Source of the DNA: UBA6624 sp964507645
GTDB taxonomy: Bacteria; UBP7; UBA6624
Direction of reading: 5' to 3'
Assembly: GCA_964507645.1 (NCBI GenBank)
Contig: CAZDPU010000002.1
Coordinates: 9,442-73,441 of the forward strand
Length of the DNA stretch: 64,000 bases
The first letter of the stretch is position 1, and each line of letters starts with the position of its first letter. The translations under genes were made by a program, and so were the position numbers. Below the pieces are notes generated by a model. That model was not told the origin of the DNA. It saw nothing but the letters and a program-made list of their open reading frames with translations, and made no database searches. Positions 53,812 to 63,999 of the stretch are shown here, piece by piece.

Positions 53812-54519
53812 TTAAGCTTTTTCCCAGTGAACTTCGTTCCATATTTTTGTTGTTTCTGGGAAAATCTCAAACATAACTTCTTTTATTGCTCTAGCATACT
53901 CTTGAATTTCCCACTGAGCTGTTTTCTCATCCCTTAAATCCAAAAAATTCATTATCGCTTGAAATGATGCCGTCCAATAAATTTCTGTATACTGATTTAA
54001 AGGCAAGATCATTCTTGCTTGCTCTTTTCCAACCCCTAGGCTCAAAAGTTTTTCATAATAATTTTGTGATGAATTCATAAACTCATCAAACACCTCTTTG
54101 GCTTTTTGAGGATCATCTACAGAACCTTCGCTTCCTTGCTTGTTATCTTCCGATTGCTTTCTCCACACTTCAGGCTGGTAAAAATCTTCAACAGGGACAT
54201 ATCTTCCACTTATCTCATTCCAGGCATGATCTTTTGTAGGGTAAGAGGAAGATGTCTCTATGCCTACAACATGTTTGTACCATTGACGCATGACAAACTC
54301 TGGTGCTTTAATGTGAAACTGAACAAACATGTGTCGAAAAGGAGAGTAATGCTTGTGAGCAGCAAGGTATCTAACTAAACCTCTGTCTGCAGCATCAAAA
54401 GTGGTTTTTCTTTTTCCAAAAGAAACCCTTGCTGAATTGACAACTGTAAGATCTGAACCTAAATGGTCAACAACCTCAATAAAACCTTTGTCCAAAACAT
54501 CTTTTCTTATTGTGCTCAT
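53812..54519 (-). CDS. thyX: Flavin-dependent thymidylate synthase
   Basis: A 235-residue ThyX (EC 2.1.1.148), making dTMP with FAD and tetrahydrofolate. Its motif has a longer form: FVMRQWYKHVVGIE, then AWNEISGRYVPV, rather than the compact RHRxxSxNExSxRY. Entry (SARVSFGK), SPFRHMFVQFHIKAPEFV and LPLNQYTEIYWTASFQAI support it. A long insertion is typical of one ThyX subgroup, including some phage and marine bacterial forms. No thyA is visible. Confidence 0.93.
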   Translation of the reverse strand: MSTIRKDVLDKGFIEVVDHLGSDLTVVNSARVSFGKRKTTFDAADRGLVRYLAAHKHYSPFRHMFVQFHIKAPEFVMRQWYKHVVGIETSSSYPTKDHAWNEISGRYVPVEDFYQPEVWRKQSEDNKQGSEGSVDDPQKAKEVFDEFMNSSQNYYEKLLSLGVGKEQARMILPLNQYTEIYWTASFQAIMNFLDLRDEKTAQWEIQEYARAIKEVMFEIFPETTKIWNEVHWEKA

Positions 54520-54522
54520 ACC

Positions 54523-55695
54523 TTATCCAAACCCGTCTAAATCGGTTATCTCTCTTCCAAGAATCAATGTATGAACTTCATGTGTACCTTCATAAGTAAA
54601 CACACTCTCCATGTTTTGAGAATGCCTCATGCAATGGAAATCAGCCAAGATACCAGACCCACCAAGAATTGATCGAGCCATTCTTGCAGCTCTTAAACCA
54701 AGTTCACAACAAAACATTTTTGCCATTGAGACATGAGGATGCTTGAGGACTCCTTCCTCTTTCATCCTGCCAAATCTCAACATCATTATTTGAGCTAAAG
54801 ATATATCGCTATGTAGTTCTACTAATTTTTTCTGAGTCAACTGAAATTGAGCAATTGGTTTGTCAAATTGAACTCTTTCTTTTGAATACTTTAATGCTTC
54901 AAGATAGCAATCAGTTGCTAAGCCCAAGGTGCCCCAAGCTATCCCAAATCGAGCTTGATTCAAGCATGAAAGAGGACCACTTAAACCCTTAGCTTCAGGT
55001 AAACGGTTTGAATCCGGAACCTGAACCTTGTCTAAAACTAACTCACTAGTACGACTTGCTCTCAAAGAAAGCTTTCCTTCTATTTCTGGAGCACTAAAAC
55101 CTTTCATTCCTTTTTCGACAACAAAGCCTAAAATTTCGCCTGAAGAAGAATCTTTAGCCCAAACAACTGCCAAATCAGCTATAGATCCATTTGTTATCCA
55201 CATTTTTCTCCCTGTTATTTCCCAAGAATCCCCTTTTCTTGTTGCCGTTGTCGACATTCTTCCAGGATCGCTCCCAGCATTTGGTTCAGTCAAACCAAAA
55301 CACCCAACAAGCTCCCCCTTTGCCATTTTTGGCAACCATCTTAATTTTTGATCCTCTGTCCCATAACGATAAATCGGGTACATACATAATGCTCCTTGAA
55401 CAGAAACGAAAGACCTAATTCCAGAATCTCCTGCCTCAAGCTCGTGAAGCATCAAGCCATAAGCAACATGGTTTAATTCCATGCCTCCATATTTTTTTGG
55501 CAAAGTTGGTCCCAAAAAACCCTTAGCAGCAATTTTGGGAATCAAATCTAATGGAAACTCTCCTTTGATATAGCAATCTGAAATTATGGGGTTTACTTCT
55601 TTTTCAACAAAGGACCTTGCAGCACTTCTGACCCCTTTCTCTATTGAAGATAACTGGCTGTCTAATTGAAAAAAATCTGGTGCTCCTAAAGGCAT
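54523..55695 (-). CDS. gcdH: Glutaryl-CoA dehydrogenase
   Basis: A 390-residue acyl-CoA dehydrogenase. The catalytic glutamate is in VFTYEGTHEVHTLILGREIT, which fits glutaryl-CoA dehydrogenases best, as does IRSFVSVQGAL (substrate Arg and Ser). FAD sites CFGLTEPNAGSD and WITNGS are present. It turns glutaryl-CoA into crotonyl-CoA plus CO2 (EC 1.3.8.6), from lysine/tryptophan or aromatic breakdown. Crotonyl-CoA is a substrate for the hydratase and dehydrogenase at 776-3229. Confidence 0.92.
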   Translation of the reverse strand: MPLGAPDFFQLDSQLSSIEKGVRSAARSFVEKEVNPIISDCYIKGEFPLDLIPKIAAKGFLGPTLPKKYGGMELNHVAYGLMLHELEAGDSGIRSFVSVQGALCMYPIYRYGTEDQKLRWLPKMAKGELVGCFGLTEPNAGSDPGRMSTTATRKGDSWEITGRKMWITNGSIADLAVVWAKDSSSGEILGFVVEKGMKGFSAPEIEGKLSLRASRTSELVLDKVQVPDSNRLPEAKGLSGPLSCLNQARFGIAWGTLGLATDCYLEALKYSKERVQFDKPIAQFQLTQKKLVELHSDISLAQIMMLRFGRMKEEGVLKHPHVSMAKMFCCELGLRAARMARSILGGSGILADFHCMRHSQNMESVFTYEGTHEVHTLILGREITDLDGFG

Positions 55696-55726
55696 AGAGA
55701 AATTCTATCCAATAAGATTTAAAAAT

Positions 55727-56884
55727 TCATCTTATATTAGATATACCTTCAATCAAATCTTGACCGAGTGTTTCGATTTGCCATTTTCTCATACCCTCAA
55801 TTCTGTATAAATCCTTTAGGGTTTTTGGTCTCTGTATAGCTACTGCATTCAAAACCCTTGCTGGCAAAAGTATCCCTGGAAGAATTTTTATCTTTTCACT
55901 TTTTTTCAATCTCAAATCCCTCAAAATTTTTGTTACATTTTCAGGTCCTTTTTTGTATTTTTTCTTTTTAGGGGGAGAAAAAACTGGTAGGGATTCTTTT
56001 TTATTTTCTAAAGACTTTATCGATCTGATAAATTTTGACTTCACCCTGTGATCCATCCTTCTTGGAAAAACATCTTTGTAAACATTGTAATTTTTTGCTA
56101 TCTCTATAAGTTCCTGGTTCCCAATAAGCCTGAAAGAAGCAAGGTTTCTCTTTTTGCATATCGCTTCCCTAGTTTCAAAAAGAGCTTCCAAAACAGCCAA
56201 CTGAGAGCGATTCAGTTTTTTTGCACCTTTGATTTTGTGGGCATTTTGCTTTGTTATTTCTTCTGGAATTGGAGGTATTGAATTCTGGTAAATAAGGCAC
56301 TCTTCGAAATACCATTCTGATCTTTTTTTTTCTTCAAGGTTTTTTAAAAGTTCGTTTCTTAAATCTGCCAAATGGAGCACGTCAAGTGCAGCATAGTTAA
56401 CTAGCTTTTCGCTCAAAGGTCTTTTTGCCCAGTTTGCCCTTTGTAATTTTTTGGTTTTTTTGATATCTATACCCAGGTAATCTCGTAACAAACTATCAAG
56501 ACCCGGTGATTCGCAACCAAGCAAATCCGCTGCTATCTTTGTGTCTTCAACATTTTTTGGAATTATGTTATAGGTTTCGTAAATCATCTGAAAGTCGTAT
56601 TCTGAACCATGAAATAATTTTGAGATATTCTGATTTCCAAAAAGCTGATCCATGGGTAATAAGCAATTTTCATTCCAAGAAATTGGATCAACTAAAAAAA
56701 CATATTTTTTAACATGGTCTTCAACGCAGAGTTGCCATAGACATGGTTTTGCTTTATATGCATAAAATCCATCAGCCTCCATATCTATGGATATTTCTTC
56801 AAACATTTCTATAAATTCCATCATTTCTAGAAATTTTTTTGAATCATTGATAAAAACAATCGAGGAATCTTTCACTTTATTCAT
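55727..56884 (-). CDS. rnd: Ribonuclease D
   Basis: A 385-residue 3'-5' exonuclease of the DEDDy class with an HRDC domain. DEDD residues: SIDMEADGFY, FHGSEYDFQ, and YAALDVLHLADL (with the tyrosine). HRDC helices follow (SQLAVLEALFETREAICKK, RLIGNQELIEIAKN). It trims tRNA 3' ends and other stable RNAs. It sits 56 bases from the divergent RND efflux operon. Confidence 0.92.
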   Translation of the reverse strand: MNKVKDSSIVFINDSKKFLEMMEFIEMFEEISIDMEADGFYAYKAKPCLWQLCVEDHVKKYVFLVDPISWNENCLLPMDQLFGNQNISKLFHGSEYDFQMIYETYNIIPKNVEDTKIAADLLGCESPGLDSLLRDYLGIDIKKTKKLQRANWAKRPLSEKLVNYAALDVLHLADLRNELLKNLEEKKRSEWYFEECLIYQNSIPPIPEEITKQNAHKIKGAKKLNRSQLAVLEALFETREAICKKRNLASFRLIGNQELIEIAKNYNVYKDVFPRRMDHRVKSKFIRSIKSLENKKESLPVFSPPKKKKYKKGPENVTKILRDLRLKKSEKIKILPGILLPARVLNAVAIQRPKTLKDLYRIEGMRKWQIETLGQDLIEGISNIR

Positions 56885-56940
56885 TATAATTTTGCGGTTT
56901 TTTTTAGAATAAATGTTTATAGCATATTAAGGAGCTTTAT

Positions 56941-57981
56941 ATGAAAAAATATTTTATTTTGTTGATTATTTCTATGTTTTTTGGATGTTCGAGCACAACA
57001 TCTGATTCCAAAGGAGAGATTCAGGAGGATTTGCCTTTGGTCACATGGGTGCATCCAGAAAAAACAATTCAAAAAAAACATTACCCAGCACTTGGTCTAA
57101 TAAACACTATCGGATCTGGAAATCTGAATTGGAAAAACTCTGGGAAGATTGAAAATATTTTTTCTCAAGAGGGTGAGCAAGTAAAAGAAGGTTCAACAAT
57201 AGCTTCCCTTGAATGCAGAATGCAACTTTTAGATATGTCTAATTCAGAAACAGCCTTAAAGCAAGCAGAGCTAATCTTCATTGATTCTGAAAAAGATCTC
57301 GAAAGAGTTGAAAAGATATTTCATACCGGAAGCATTACTCAAGAACAATTAGAAAAACTTCAAAATGCAGTGGAACAAGCAGAATTAAATCTTAAAAGTG
57401 CTGAAATAATGCTGTCGCTAAAAAAGATACAAGTGGAAGACTGTAGTGTGATTGCCCCTTTTGATTTACAGATTGAATTCATGTTTTCAAGAATTGGCAA
57501 TGATGTGATAATCGGGACACCAGCAGTAAAAATACTGCCATTAGAAGGTATGCGTATGGAAATCTTGCTTGCTCCACATGTTGCAAAAAAAATAAACCTC
57601 GGAAATACACTTATTGATGAAAATGAAAACGAATGGAGTATGGTTCACAAATCAAGATCCTCTGAATTAGGGACAGGGGCAATCAACACAATCTGGAAAA
57701 CAGAAAAAGATATGGATTCTGAAAATGGAATATGGGTTACAACCATAATAGATATGGGGGAAATTCAGGGTTACATTGTTCCTCTTTCAAGCATAATCCA
57801 ACTCAAAGGGCCCGGTGTTTACTTGATAAGTGAAAATGATGAAATCAAATGGATTCCTATTGAAATTCTTGTTGAAAATGATGCCACTGCTCTCGTGGAA
57901 GGTATTACAGAAAATCAAAGAGTGGTTTTGAGAAGACCAGGGAATCTGAGAGATGGCCAAAAAGTAAGAATTAAAAAATAA
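56941..57981 (+). CDS. RND efflux periplasmic adaptor (MFP) lipoprotein
   Basis: A 346-residue membrane-fusion protein with lipobox MFFGC (Cys16). The barrel-sandwich lipoyl halves (GKIENIFSQEGEQVKEG; VIAPFDLQIEFMF) flank a coiled-coil hairpin (about 95-160). It links the inner RND pump to TolC-type channel encoded next. AAGGAG lies 7 bases upstream. It shares its stop with the pump's start base. Confidence 0.93.
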   Translation: MKKYFILLIISMFFGCSSTTSDSKGEIQEDLPLVTWVHPEKTIQKKHYPALGLINTIGSGNLNWKNSGKIENIFSQEGEQVKEGSTIASLECRMQLLDMSNSETALKQAELIFIDSEKDLERVEKIFHTGSITQEQLEKLQNAVEQAELNLKSAEIMLSLKKIQVEDCSVIAPFDLQIEFMFSRIGNDVIIGTPAVKILPLEGMRMEILLAPHVAKKINLGNTLIDENENEWSMVHKSRSSELGTGAINTIWKTEKDMDSENGIWVTTIIDMGEIQGYIVPLSSIIQLKGPGVYLISENDEIKWIPIEILVENDATALVEGITENQRVVLRRPGNLRDGQKVRIKK

Positions 57982-60900
57982 TGAGATTTTTAACTGATTA
58001 TCTTTTAGAAAGACCTAGGTTGGTTTACCTCCTCATTGCCGGATTGATTTTTGGCGGCTATCGAGCCTACAGCACGATACCAACAGCATCAACCCCTGAC
58101 ATAACGGTTCCTTATGTAATTGTCAGCATTCCATGGCCAGGATCTTCCTCTTCTTCAGTAGAAAAAACCCTTACCAATCCGCTTGAAACAAAAATTGACG
58201 ACCTTAAAAGGCTAAAAAGCATGAGATCTTATTCTGTTCCTGGTTTTAGTTTTTTAATTCTTGAATTTGATGCTGGATACGAAATAGATAAAGCTCTGAG
58301 TGAAGTTCAGAATAAAGTAGATGAATCCAGATCGCTACTTCCATCAGGGATAGAAACCCCTGAAATTTCTGAAATAGCATTTGAAGAATTGCCTATTGTC
58401 ATATTGACAGTATTTGGGGAAATGGATTCCGAAACACTGAAAAAAGAGGCCTTACTTGCTGCAGAAGAGATAAAAAAACTTGATGGTCTTGCCAGCGTTG
58501 AGCTCTTTGGGGCAAAAGAAAATACTATCCAAATTGAACCAAACCCATCAAAACTACGCCAAAAAGGCCTTACCCTGAACGAGCTTTCTAACTCCATTCA
58601 ACAGCTTCTTTTTGACATGCCCATAGGTTCCCTAGATACGGGATCTCAAGAATTACAAATTTCATACAGGGGAAAATCGGAAACGGTCAAGGAGATTTCA
58701 AATCTTGTTGTTCCAGACTCATATGGAAATTCTTTCTTGCTAAGTGAAATTGCTAGTATTAAGATCGGACCAAAAAAAATCACCACCTACTCAAGACACA
58801 ATGGCCAAACTTCAATCAATATAGTTGTCAAGAAAACAACTGGAGAAAACACGGTAAAAATTGGAGAAAGTGTTTTTGATCTTGTTGATGAAATAAATGA
58901 AAAAAATCCAAACATAAGAATAGATATTGCCTCTGAACAAGTCTCAGCAGTACGAGATGAGCTTATTGGTGTTATGGTCAATAACTTAACAAATGGTTTT
59001 TGGATTGTCATAACTGTTCTGATATTGTTTGTAGGTGTGAAAAACTCACTGCTTGTTTCACTTGGGATACCTTTAGCGCTTGGTTTCGCTTTAGTCATTG
59101 CAAATGTATTGGATTTTTCACTTAACAACGTAACTGTTTTTGGAATCATAATTGTTCTGGGAATGCTTGTTGACGATGACATAATTGTTGTTGAGAACAT
59201 TTTCAGACACATAGAAAAGGGAACTGAACCCAAAAAAGCCGCAAGAAAGGGAATACATCAAGTAAGCATGCCTATAACAGCAGCGATATTAACAACAATA
59301 GCTGCTTTTGGCCCATTGATGTTTCTTTCAGGAACAATGGGGGAGTTCATGAAGTATGTTCCAGCAATGGTCATTTTCACACTAGCTGGGGCTTTAATCA
59401 CAGGACATTTCATACTCCCTTCAATGTGCGCAATTTTCTTAAAGCAAGAAAAAAAGAAAAATATTTTTAATGGTATTGATTTCACAAAATACTCAGAGAA
59501 ACACAGAAAAATAATACTAAAAATAACGAAAACCCCTTACAAAACATTGGCTTTCTTCATCTTGGTTTTTGCTGGCACCATGTCGTTTGTTCCAAAACTC
59601 TTAGAAAACTCAGAATTTTTTCCGAAAGTTTCAGTGAAGGAATTCATTATCGATGTTGAAGCTCCTTGGGGAACATCTGTTGAAATAACTGACTCAATCG
59701 TCAAAAAGGTTGAAGAGGTTCTTGACTCGACACCTGAAGTGAACTTTTACACAACAGCTGTTGGAGATTCTGGTGAAAATATATATGGAACAATAGGTGG
59801 AGGCGGAGGTCCTCATTTTGCAAGAATTACAGGAGAGTTCTTTGAAGAATACAGAAAAGAAGCTGTAGACAAACACCAACCCCAAATTCAGAAAATATTT
59901 AATGATATCCCTGGGGCAACAATTCAATTTATAGAAATAACAGAAGGTCCTCCAGCTGGAAATGACATAGTCGTAAGGGCTCTTGGTAATAATTATGATG
60001 ACCTTATTGAATACACCGGTGAACTTGAAGCCTCAATGCTTTCGAACCCCTTTTTGACAGAGATTGATCGCAGTCATCAACCAGGAAACCCTGAACTTAA
60101 AATACAGATACTTGAAGACAAGGCAGCAAAATTAGGAATATCAGCATTTTCAATTGCAAATGAATCCAAAAATGCCTTTGATGGATCTTTGGTCATGAAG
60201 CTTCCTATTGAAAACCAAGACGAAGATGCAGACGTAATAGTTAGATATCCAGAAAATTTCAGAAAAAAAATCTCAGATCTTTCATTAGTGTCTGTAAGAA
60301 ACAATGCAGGTTTTTTAGTTCCCATCGATTTGGTTTCAAAAACAGTAAGGCAAGTAACACCTGTTCTTTTCTCTCATTGGAATGGTAAAAAAAGCATCTC
60401 AATATCCGCTAATGTTAAACCTGGTGGACCCACATCACAAAACACACTTAAAGACATTCAAAAAGAAATAGAAGACAAGCAAATTCCAAGTGGCATAACG
60501 ATAGAGTATGGGGGAGAAAACGAAGAGGCAATGACAGGTCAGGCTGAAATGGGAACAGCATTTCTAGTTGCTCTTGGCTTGATTGCTCTTCTCCTGGTTG
60601 CTGTTTTCAATTCTTTCAGGCAATCAATGGTGGTTCTGGCAGGAATTCCCTTCTCGCTTATAGGTGTTATTTTTGCCTTGGTGATAAGCGGAGAGCCTTT
60701 TGGCTTTTTGGCCCTTATGGGAGTTGTTGCATTGACAGGAATTATTGTTAATGACTCAATCGTTCTAATCGACAGAATAAATCAATTAAGAGCAAAAGGA
60801 GTTGAGCTGATGGAAGCTGTTGCGCTAGGCACAGGTCAAAGATTAAGACCTATACTAATGACGAGTGTAACAACAATCGGAGCATTAATACCAATGAGCC

Positions 60901-61043
60901 TGGATACAACAGGGCAAGGAGAGTGGTTCAAGGCTCTCGGAGTTTCAATCATGGGAGGATTAGCGATAGGAACGATTTTGATAATCTACCTGATACCATG
61001 CCTTTATGTTATTGCAGAAAAAATGAGGAAGAAAAATGCTTAA
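57981..61043 (+). CDS. RND family efflux transporter (AcrB-like)
   Basis: A 1020-residue inner-membrane RND pump with twelve helices and two large periplasmic domains. The proton relay in helix 4 is D398-D399-D400 (MLVDDDIIVVEN), where AcrB-like pumps have DD then Ala. Helix 10 has VNDSIVLID, the non-Lys version. N-terminus LLERPRLVYLLIAG; AILTTIAAFGPLMFLSGTMG follows. Substrate (drug, lipid or metal) unknown. Part of a complete MFP-RND-OMP operon. Confidence 0.95.
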   Translation: MRFLTDYLLERPRLVYLLIAGLIFGGYRAYSTIPTASTPDITVPYVIVSIPWPGSSSSSVEKTLTNPLETKIDDLKRLKSMRSYSVPGFSFLILEFDAGYEIDKALSEVQNKVDESRSLLPSGIETPEISEIAFEELPIVILTVFGEMDSETLKKEALLAAEEIKKLDGLASVELFGAKENTIQIEPNPSKLRQKGLTLNELSNSIQQLLFDMPIGSLDTGSQELQISYRGKSETVKEISNLVVPDSYGNSFLLSEIASIKIGPKKITTYSRHNGQTSINIVVKKTTGENTVKIGESVFDLVDEINEKNPNIRIDIASEQVSAVRDELIGVMVNNLTNGFWIVITVLILFVGVKNSLLVSLGIPLALGFALVIANVLDFSLNNVTVFGIIIVLGMLVDDDIIVVENIFRHIEKGTEPKKAARKGIHQVSMPITAAILTTIAAFGPLMFLSGTMGEFMKYVPAMVIFTLAGALITGHFILPSMCAIFLKQEKKKNIFNGIDFTKYSEKHRKIILKITKTPYKTLAFFILVFAGTMSFVPKLLENSEFFPKVSVKEFIIDVEAPWGTSVEITDSIVKKVEEVLDSTPEVNFYTTAVGDSGENIYGTIGGGGGPHFARITGEFFEEYRKEAVDKHQPQIQKIFNDIPGATIQFIEITEGPPAGNDIVVRALGNNYDDLIEYTGELEASMLSNPFLTEIDRSHQPGNPELKIQILEDKAAKLGISAFSIANESKNAFDGSLVMKLPIENQDEDADVIVRYPENFRKKISDLSLVSVRNNAGFLVPIDLVSKTVRQVTPVLFSHWNGKKSISISANVKPGGPTSQNTLKDIQKEIEDKQIPSGITIEYGGENEEAMTGQAEMGTAFLVALGLIALLLVAVFNSFRQSMVVLAGIPFSLIGVIFALVISGEPFGFLALMGVVALTGIIVNDSIVLIDRINQLRAKGVELMEAVALGTGQRLRPILMTSVTTIGALIPMSLDTTGQGEWFKALGVSIMGGLAIGTILIIYLIPCLYVIAEKMRKKNA

Positions 61044-62319
61044 CTTAATAACTTTTTTTCTCTTCATGAATGCAAGCGAACCGATCAGCATATGGGAAGC
61101 AATGAAAACTGCAAAAGAAAAACCAAGTTCGATTTCTTCACACTACTTAGTTCTTTCTGCAGAATCAGATTTAAAAAAATCAAAAATGGACTGGGATCCC
61201 TCCATAACATTCACGCTAAACGCCACTCGGACAGATTCACTAGAAGGATTCTCCCCCCAGGGTGTGAATTTTTTCGGCATAGGTGAAAATTTTGGAAATG
61301 CCTCATTAACCCTCAACTACCCTCTTTACTCCTTTGGGTTAAAAAATTCTCAAATAGAGCTTCAAACAGTCAACTATCTTTTAGCACAACTGAATGAAGA
61401 CTTGGGGCTACAGCAATCAAAACTTGCAATTGCAAACTCCTGGCTAAATCTTTGGCTCGCAAAAGAAAACCTATCTCTCGCACTTAGCAAGCTCGAAAAT
61501 GCTAAAACAGTTTTTTCAGATGCAGAAGCAAAACATTCGGTCGAACTTACAAGCGATCTAGAGTTATTGCAATTTGAAAGTGAATTCTTCAATGCTGAAG
61601 AAAACATGCACCAGGCAAAAGCTGCTCATGAAGCGTCTTTGACAATTTTCAAATCTTTAACGGGGCTGGAGGGAGAGGTTTCACTTGCTGAGCTTCCCCG
61701 AATGAACGAAGATGTTCTTGTTTCATTCATGACCAAGGAAACAAACGAAAGAGCAAATGTCAGGAGGGCTCGTTTAAACCTTACATTTTCTAAAAAAAGC
61801 AAGAGTCTATTAGAGAATCGCCCCAATCTATCTTTCAGAACAACTGCAACCCATCCAGAAAACGAACAAGGTTTTGAATCTGGTGACACATTAAGAAGTG
61901 ACATTTCTTTCAGCTGGGATATTCTCAAAACCTCAAGAAAGATGGAATTGAAATCAGCAGATGAACAAATTAAATCAGGAGAGCTTCTTTATGAACAAAC
62001 CTTAATTGATGAAAATGCTCTTATTGAATCATCTTTGAAAACAATTGAAATGTATGAAACAAGAATTAATTCAGCTGAAAAAAGACTTGAACTAATGCAA
62101 AAAATATCCCTTTCTGTAAGGGAGGGTCTAAATGTTGGATCAAGCTCTTACACGGATTGGAGCAATGCTGAAAATAATTATTTTGCTGCAGGAGTTTCTC
62201 TAGCTACGGTGCAAGTCGACTTCCTTAAAGAAATTTTCAATTTAAGTGCTGGAAACATTGATTCAATATCGAATCTTCAAAAAACAAAACCTGTCTTGAA
62301 AATTGGAGAGCAAGAATAA
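61036..62319 (+). CDS. TolC-family outer-membrane efflux protein
   Basis: A 427-residue OEP protein with long alpha-helical coiled coils and short beta strands (ITFTLNATRTD; ASLTLNYPLYSFG). The signal peptide is short (about 1-14). It overlaps the RND gene by 8 bases and completes the tripartite channel. Confidence 0.9.
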   Translation: MLNLITFFLFMNASEPISIWEAMKTAKEKPSSISSHYLVLSAESDLKKSKMDWDPSITFTLNATRTDSLEGFSPQGVNFFGIGENFGNASLTLNYPLYSFGLKNSQIELQTVNYLLAQLNEDLGLQQSKLAIANSWLNLWLAKENLSLALSKLENAKTVFSDAEAKHSVELTSDLELLQFESEFFNAEENMHQAKAAHEASLTIFKSLTGLEGEVSLAELPRMNEDVLVSFMTKETNERANVRRARLNLTFSKKSKSLLENRPNLSFRTTATHPENEQGFESGDTLRSDISFSWDILKTSRKMELKSADEQIKSGELLYEQTLIDENALIESSLKTIEMYETRINSAEKRLELMQKISLSVREGLNVGSSSYTDWSNAENNYFAAGVSLATVQVDFLKEIFNLSAGNIDSISNLQKTKPVLKIGEQE

Positions 62320-62343
62320 TTAAAATACCATTTGGAGAAAAAC

Positions 62344-63894
62344 ATGAAATTAAGCAACTTTAGAAATGAGCCTTTTACAAACTTCAATGAAGCTGGGGAA
62401 GCAAAAAAATACAAACAATCCTTAGACAAAATGAAATCAAAATTTGGAGAAGAGATACCCCTTGTTATCAATGGTGAAAAAATCTTCACTGATGAGAAAA
62501 TAACAAGCATCGACCCAAGCAACTCTTCGCAAGTTGTTTCCAGATGCTCAAAAGCAAACCTAGACCATTTAGAAAATGCTTTGAATGCAGCTGAAAAAAG
62601 ATTCAAAACATGGAGCCAAACAAGTGTCGAAGAAAGAGCCTCTATCGCTTTAAAAGTTTCAGAAATCATGAAAAGAGACAAACATGATCTTTCGGCCCAG
62701 ATGACTTATGAAGTTGGAAAAACTTGGGCAGAAGCAGATGGAGACACTGCAGAAGCTATAGATTTTATGGAATACTATGCTCGAGAATCATTAAAGTGGT
62801 GCAAAGACCATGATGTTGTTCCTACCCCCTCTGAAAAAGGAGTTTTGAAATATATCCCTATAGGGATAGGTGCTGTAATTCCTCCATGGAATTTTCCTTT
62901 TGCGATTCTTGCAGGGATGACAACAGCAGCATGGGTTACAGGAAATACAGTCATATTGAAACCTTCAAGTGATAGTACTACTATTGCATACAGGTACATG
63001 GAGATTCTTGAAGAGGCTGGATTACCAAGTGGTGTTGTTAATTTCCTACCAGGACCAGGATCTTCAATAGGGAGCAAAATGGTTACTGACCCAAGAACAA
63101 GATTTATCTCTTTCACAGGGTCAATGGAAGTTGGATTAAACATCAATGAAAATGCCGCAAAAATGTCTCCTGGACAAATATGGATAAAGAGAGTTGTTGC
63201 TGAGATGGGTGGAAAAGATGCGATACTTGTCGATGAAACTGCAGATATAGAAGATGCTGCACAAGGAATCGTTTCAGCAGCTTACGGTTTCCAAGGTCAA
63301 AAATGTTCAGCATGTTCGAGACTCATTGTTCATGAAGATGTTCATGACGAACTGATGGAGAAGGTTATCAATTTGACTAAAAAAATAAAAATTGGACATC
63401 CGGAAAACAAAGAAGTACAACTTGGTGCTGTGATAAATCAAGCAGCATACAAAGATATCCTTAACTATATTGAAGTTGGAAAAGAAGAAGGAGATTTAGT
63501 TTGTGGTGGCAATACTGCAGGTGATGATGGATACTTCATCTCTCCAACAATCATTGACAACCTCGATTCCAACTCAAGAATCATGCAAGAAGAGATATTT
63601 GGACCTGTTCTTGGGGTTACAAAAGTTTCATCTTTTGAAGAAGGTCTAAATGTGGCAAATGGTACCATTTATGGATTAACTGGAGCTTTCTATACATCTA
63701 TTCCTGAAAGAATCAAACAGGGAGCAAATGAGTTTCATGTTGGCAACCTTTACATAAATAGGAAATGCACAGGAGCCTTGGTTGGGGTTCACCCTTTCGG
63801 AGGGTTTAATATGAGTGGAACTGACTCAAAAGCTGGAGGTCCTGATTATCTCGGGCTTTTCCTACAAGCAAAATCTATTGCTGAAAAAGTCTAA
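62344..63894 (+). CDS. Delta-1-pyrroline-5-carboxylate dehydrogenase
   Basis: A 516-residue aldehyde dehydrogenase of the L-glutamate gamma-semialdehyde type (RocA/PutA C-terminal class, EC 1.2.1.88). PWNFPFAILAGMTTAAWVTG, EMGGKDAILVDETAD (catalytic Glu) and catalytic Cys321 in GQKCSACSR are kept. EPFTNFNEAGEAKKY near the N-terminus is also class-like. I use the ATG at 62344, after GGAG; the open frame's TTG at 62332 overlaps that site. It finishes proline or arginine breakdown to glutamate. Confidence 0.93.
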   Translation: MKLSNFRNEPFTNFNEAGEAKKYKQSLDKMKSKFGEEIPLVINGEKIFTDEKITSIDPSNSSQVVSRCSKANLDHLENALNAAEKRFKTWSQTSVEERASIALKVSEIMKRDKHDLSAQMTYEVGKTWAEADGDTAEAIDFMEYYARESLKWCKDHDVVPTPSEKGVLKYIPIGIGAVIPPWNFPFAILAGMTTAAWVTGNTVILKPSSDSTTIAYRYMEILEEAGLPSGVVNFLPGPGSSIGSKMVTDPRTRFISFTGSMEVGLNINENAAKMSPGQIWIKRVVAEMGGKDAILVDETADIEDAAQGIVSAAYGFQGQKCSACSRLIVHEDVHDELMEKVINLTKKIKIGHPENKEVQLGAVINQAAYKDILNYIEVGKEEGDLVCGGNTAGDDGYFISPTIIDNLDSNSRIMQEEIFGPVLGVTKVSSFEEGLNVANGTIYGLTGAFYTSIPERIKQGANEFHVGNLYINRKCTGALVGVHPFGGFNMSGTDSKAGGPDYLGLFLQAKSIAEKV

Positions 63895-63973
63895 CAAGCA
63901 ATATAAATAAAAACTTATTGTTTTGAATAGCAGCGAGAACAAGTTTTTGTTTTTATTGAACCACCAAGTGATC

Positions 63974-63999
63974 TAGGTGTAGTCATCATCTGACACCTA
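63974..63999 (+). terminator. Short inverted repeat at the window end
   Basis: A 7-base perfect stem (TAGGTGT with ACACCTA) around a 12-base loop. It lies 80 bases after the aldehyde dehydrogenase stop; the rest of 63895-63973 is A/T-rich without a gene. It may be a terminator or part of a feature beyond the window. Confidence 0.25.

Noticed and set aside
56885..56940. Promoter pair between rnd and the efflux operon
   Set aside because: A/T-rich with TATA-like words, but no -35/-10 combination at acceptable spacing on either strand.
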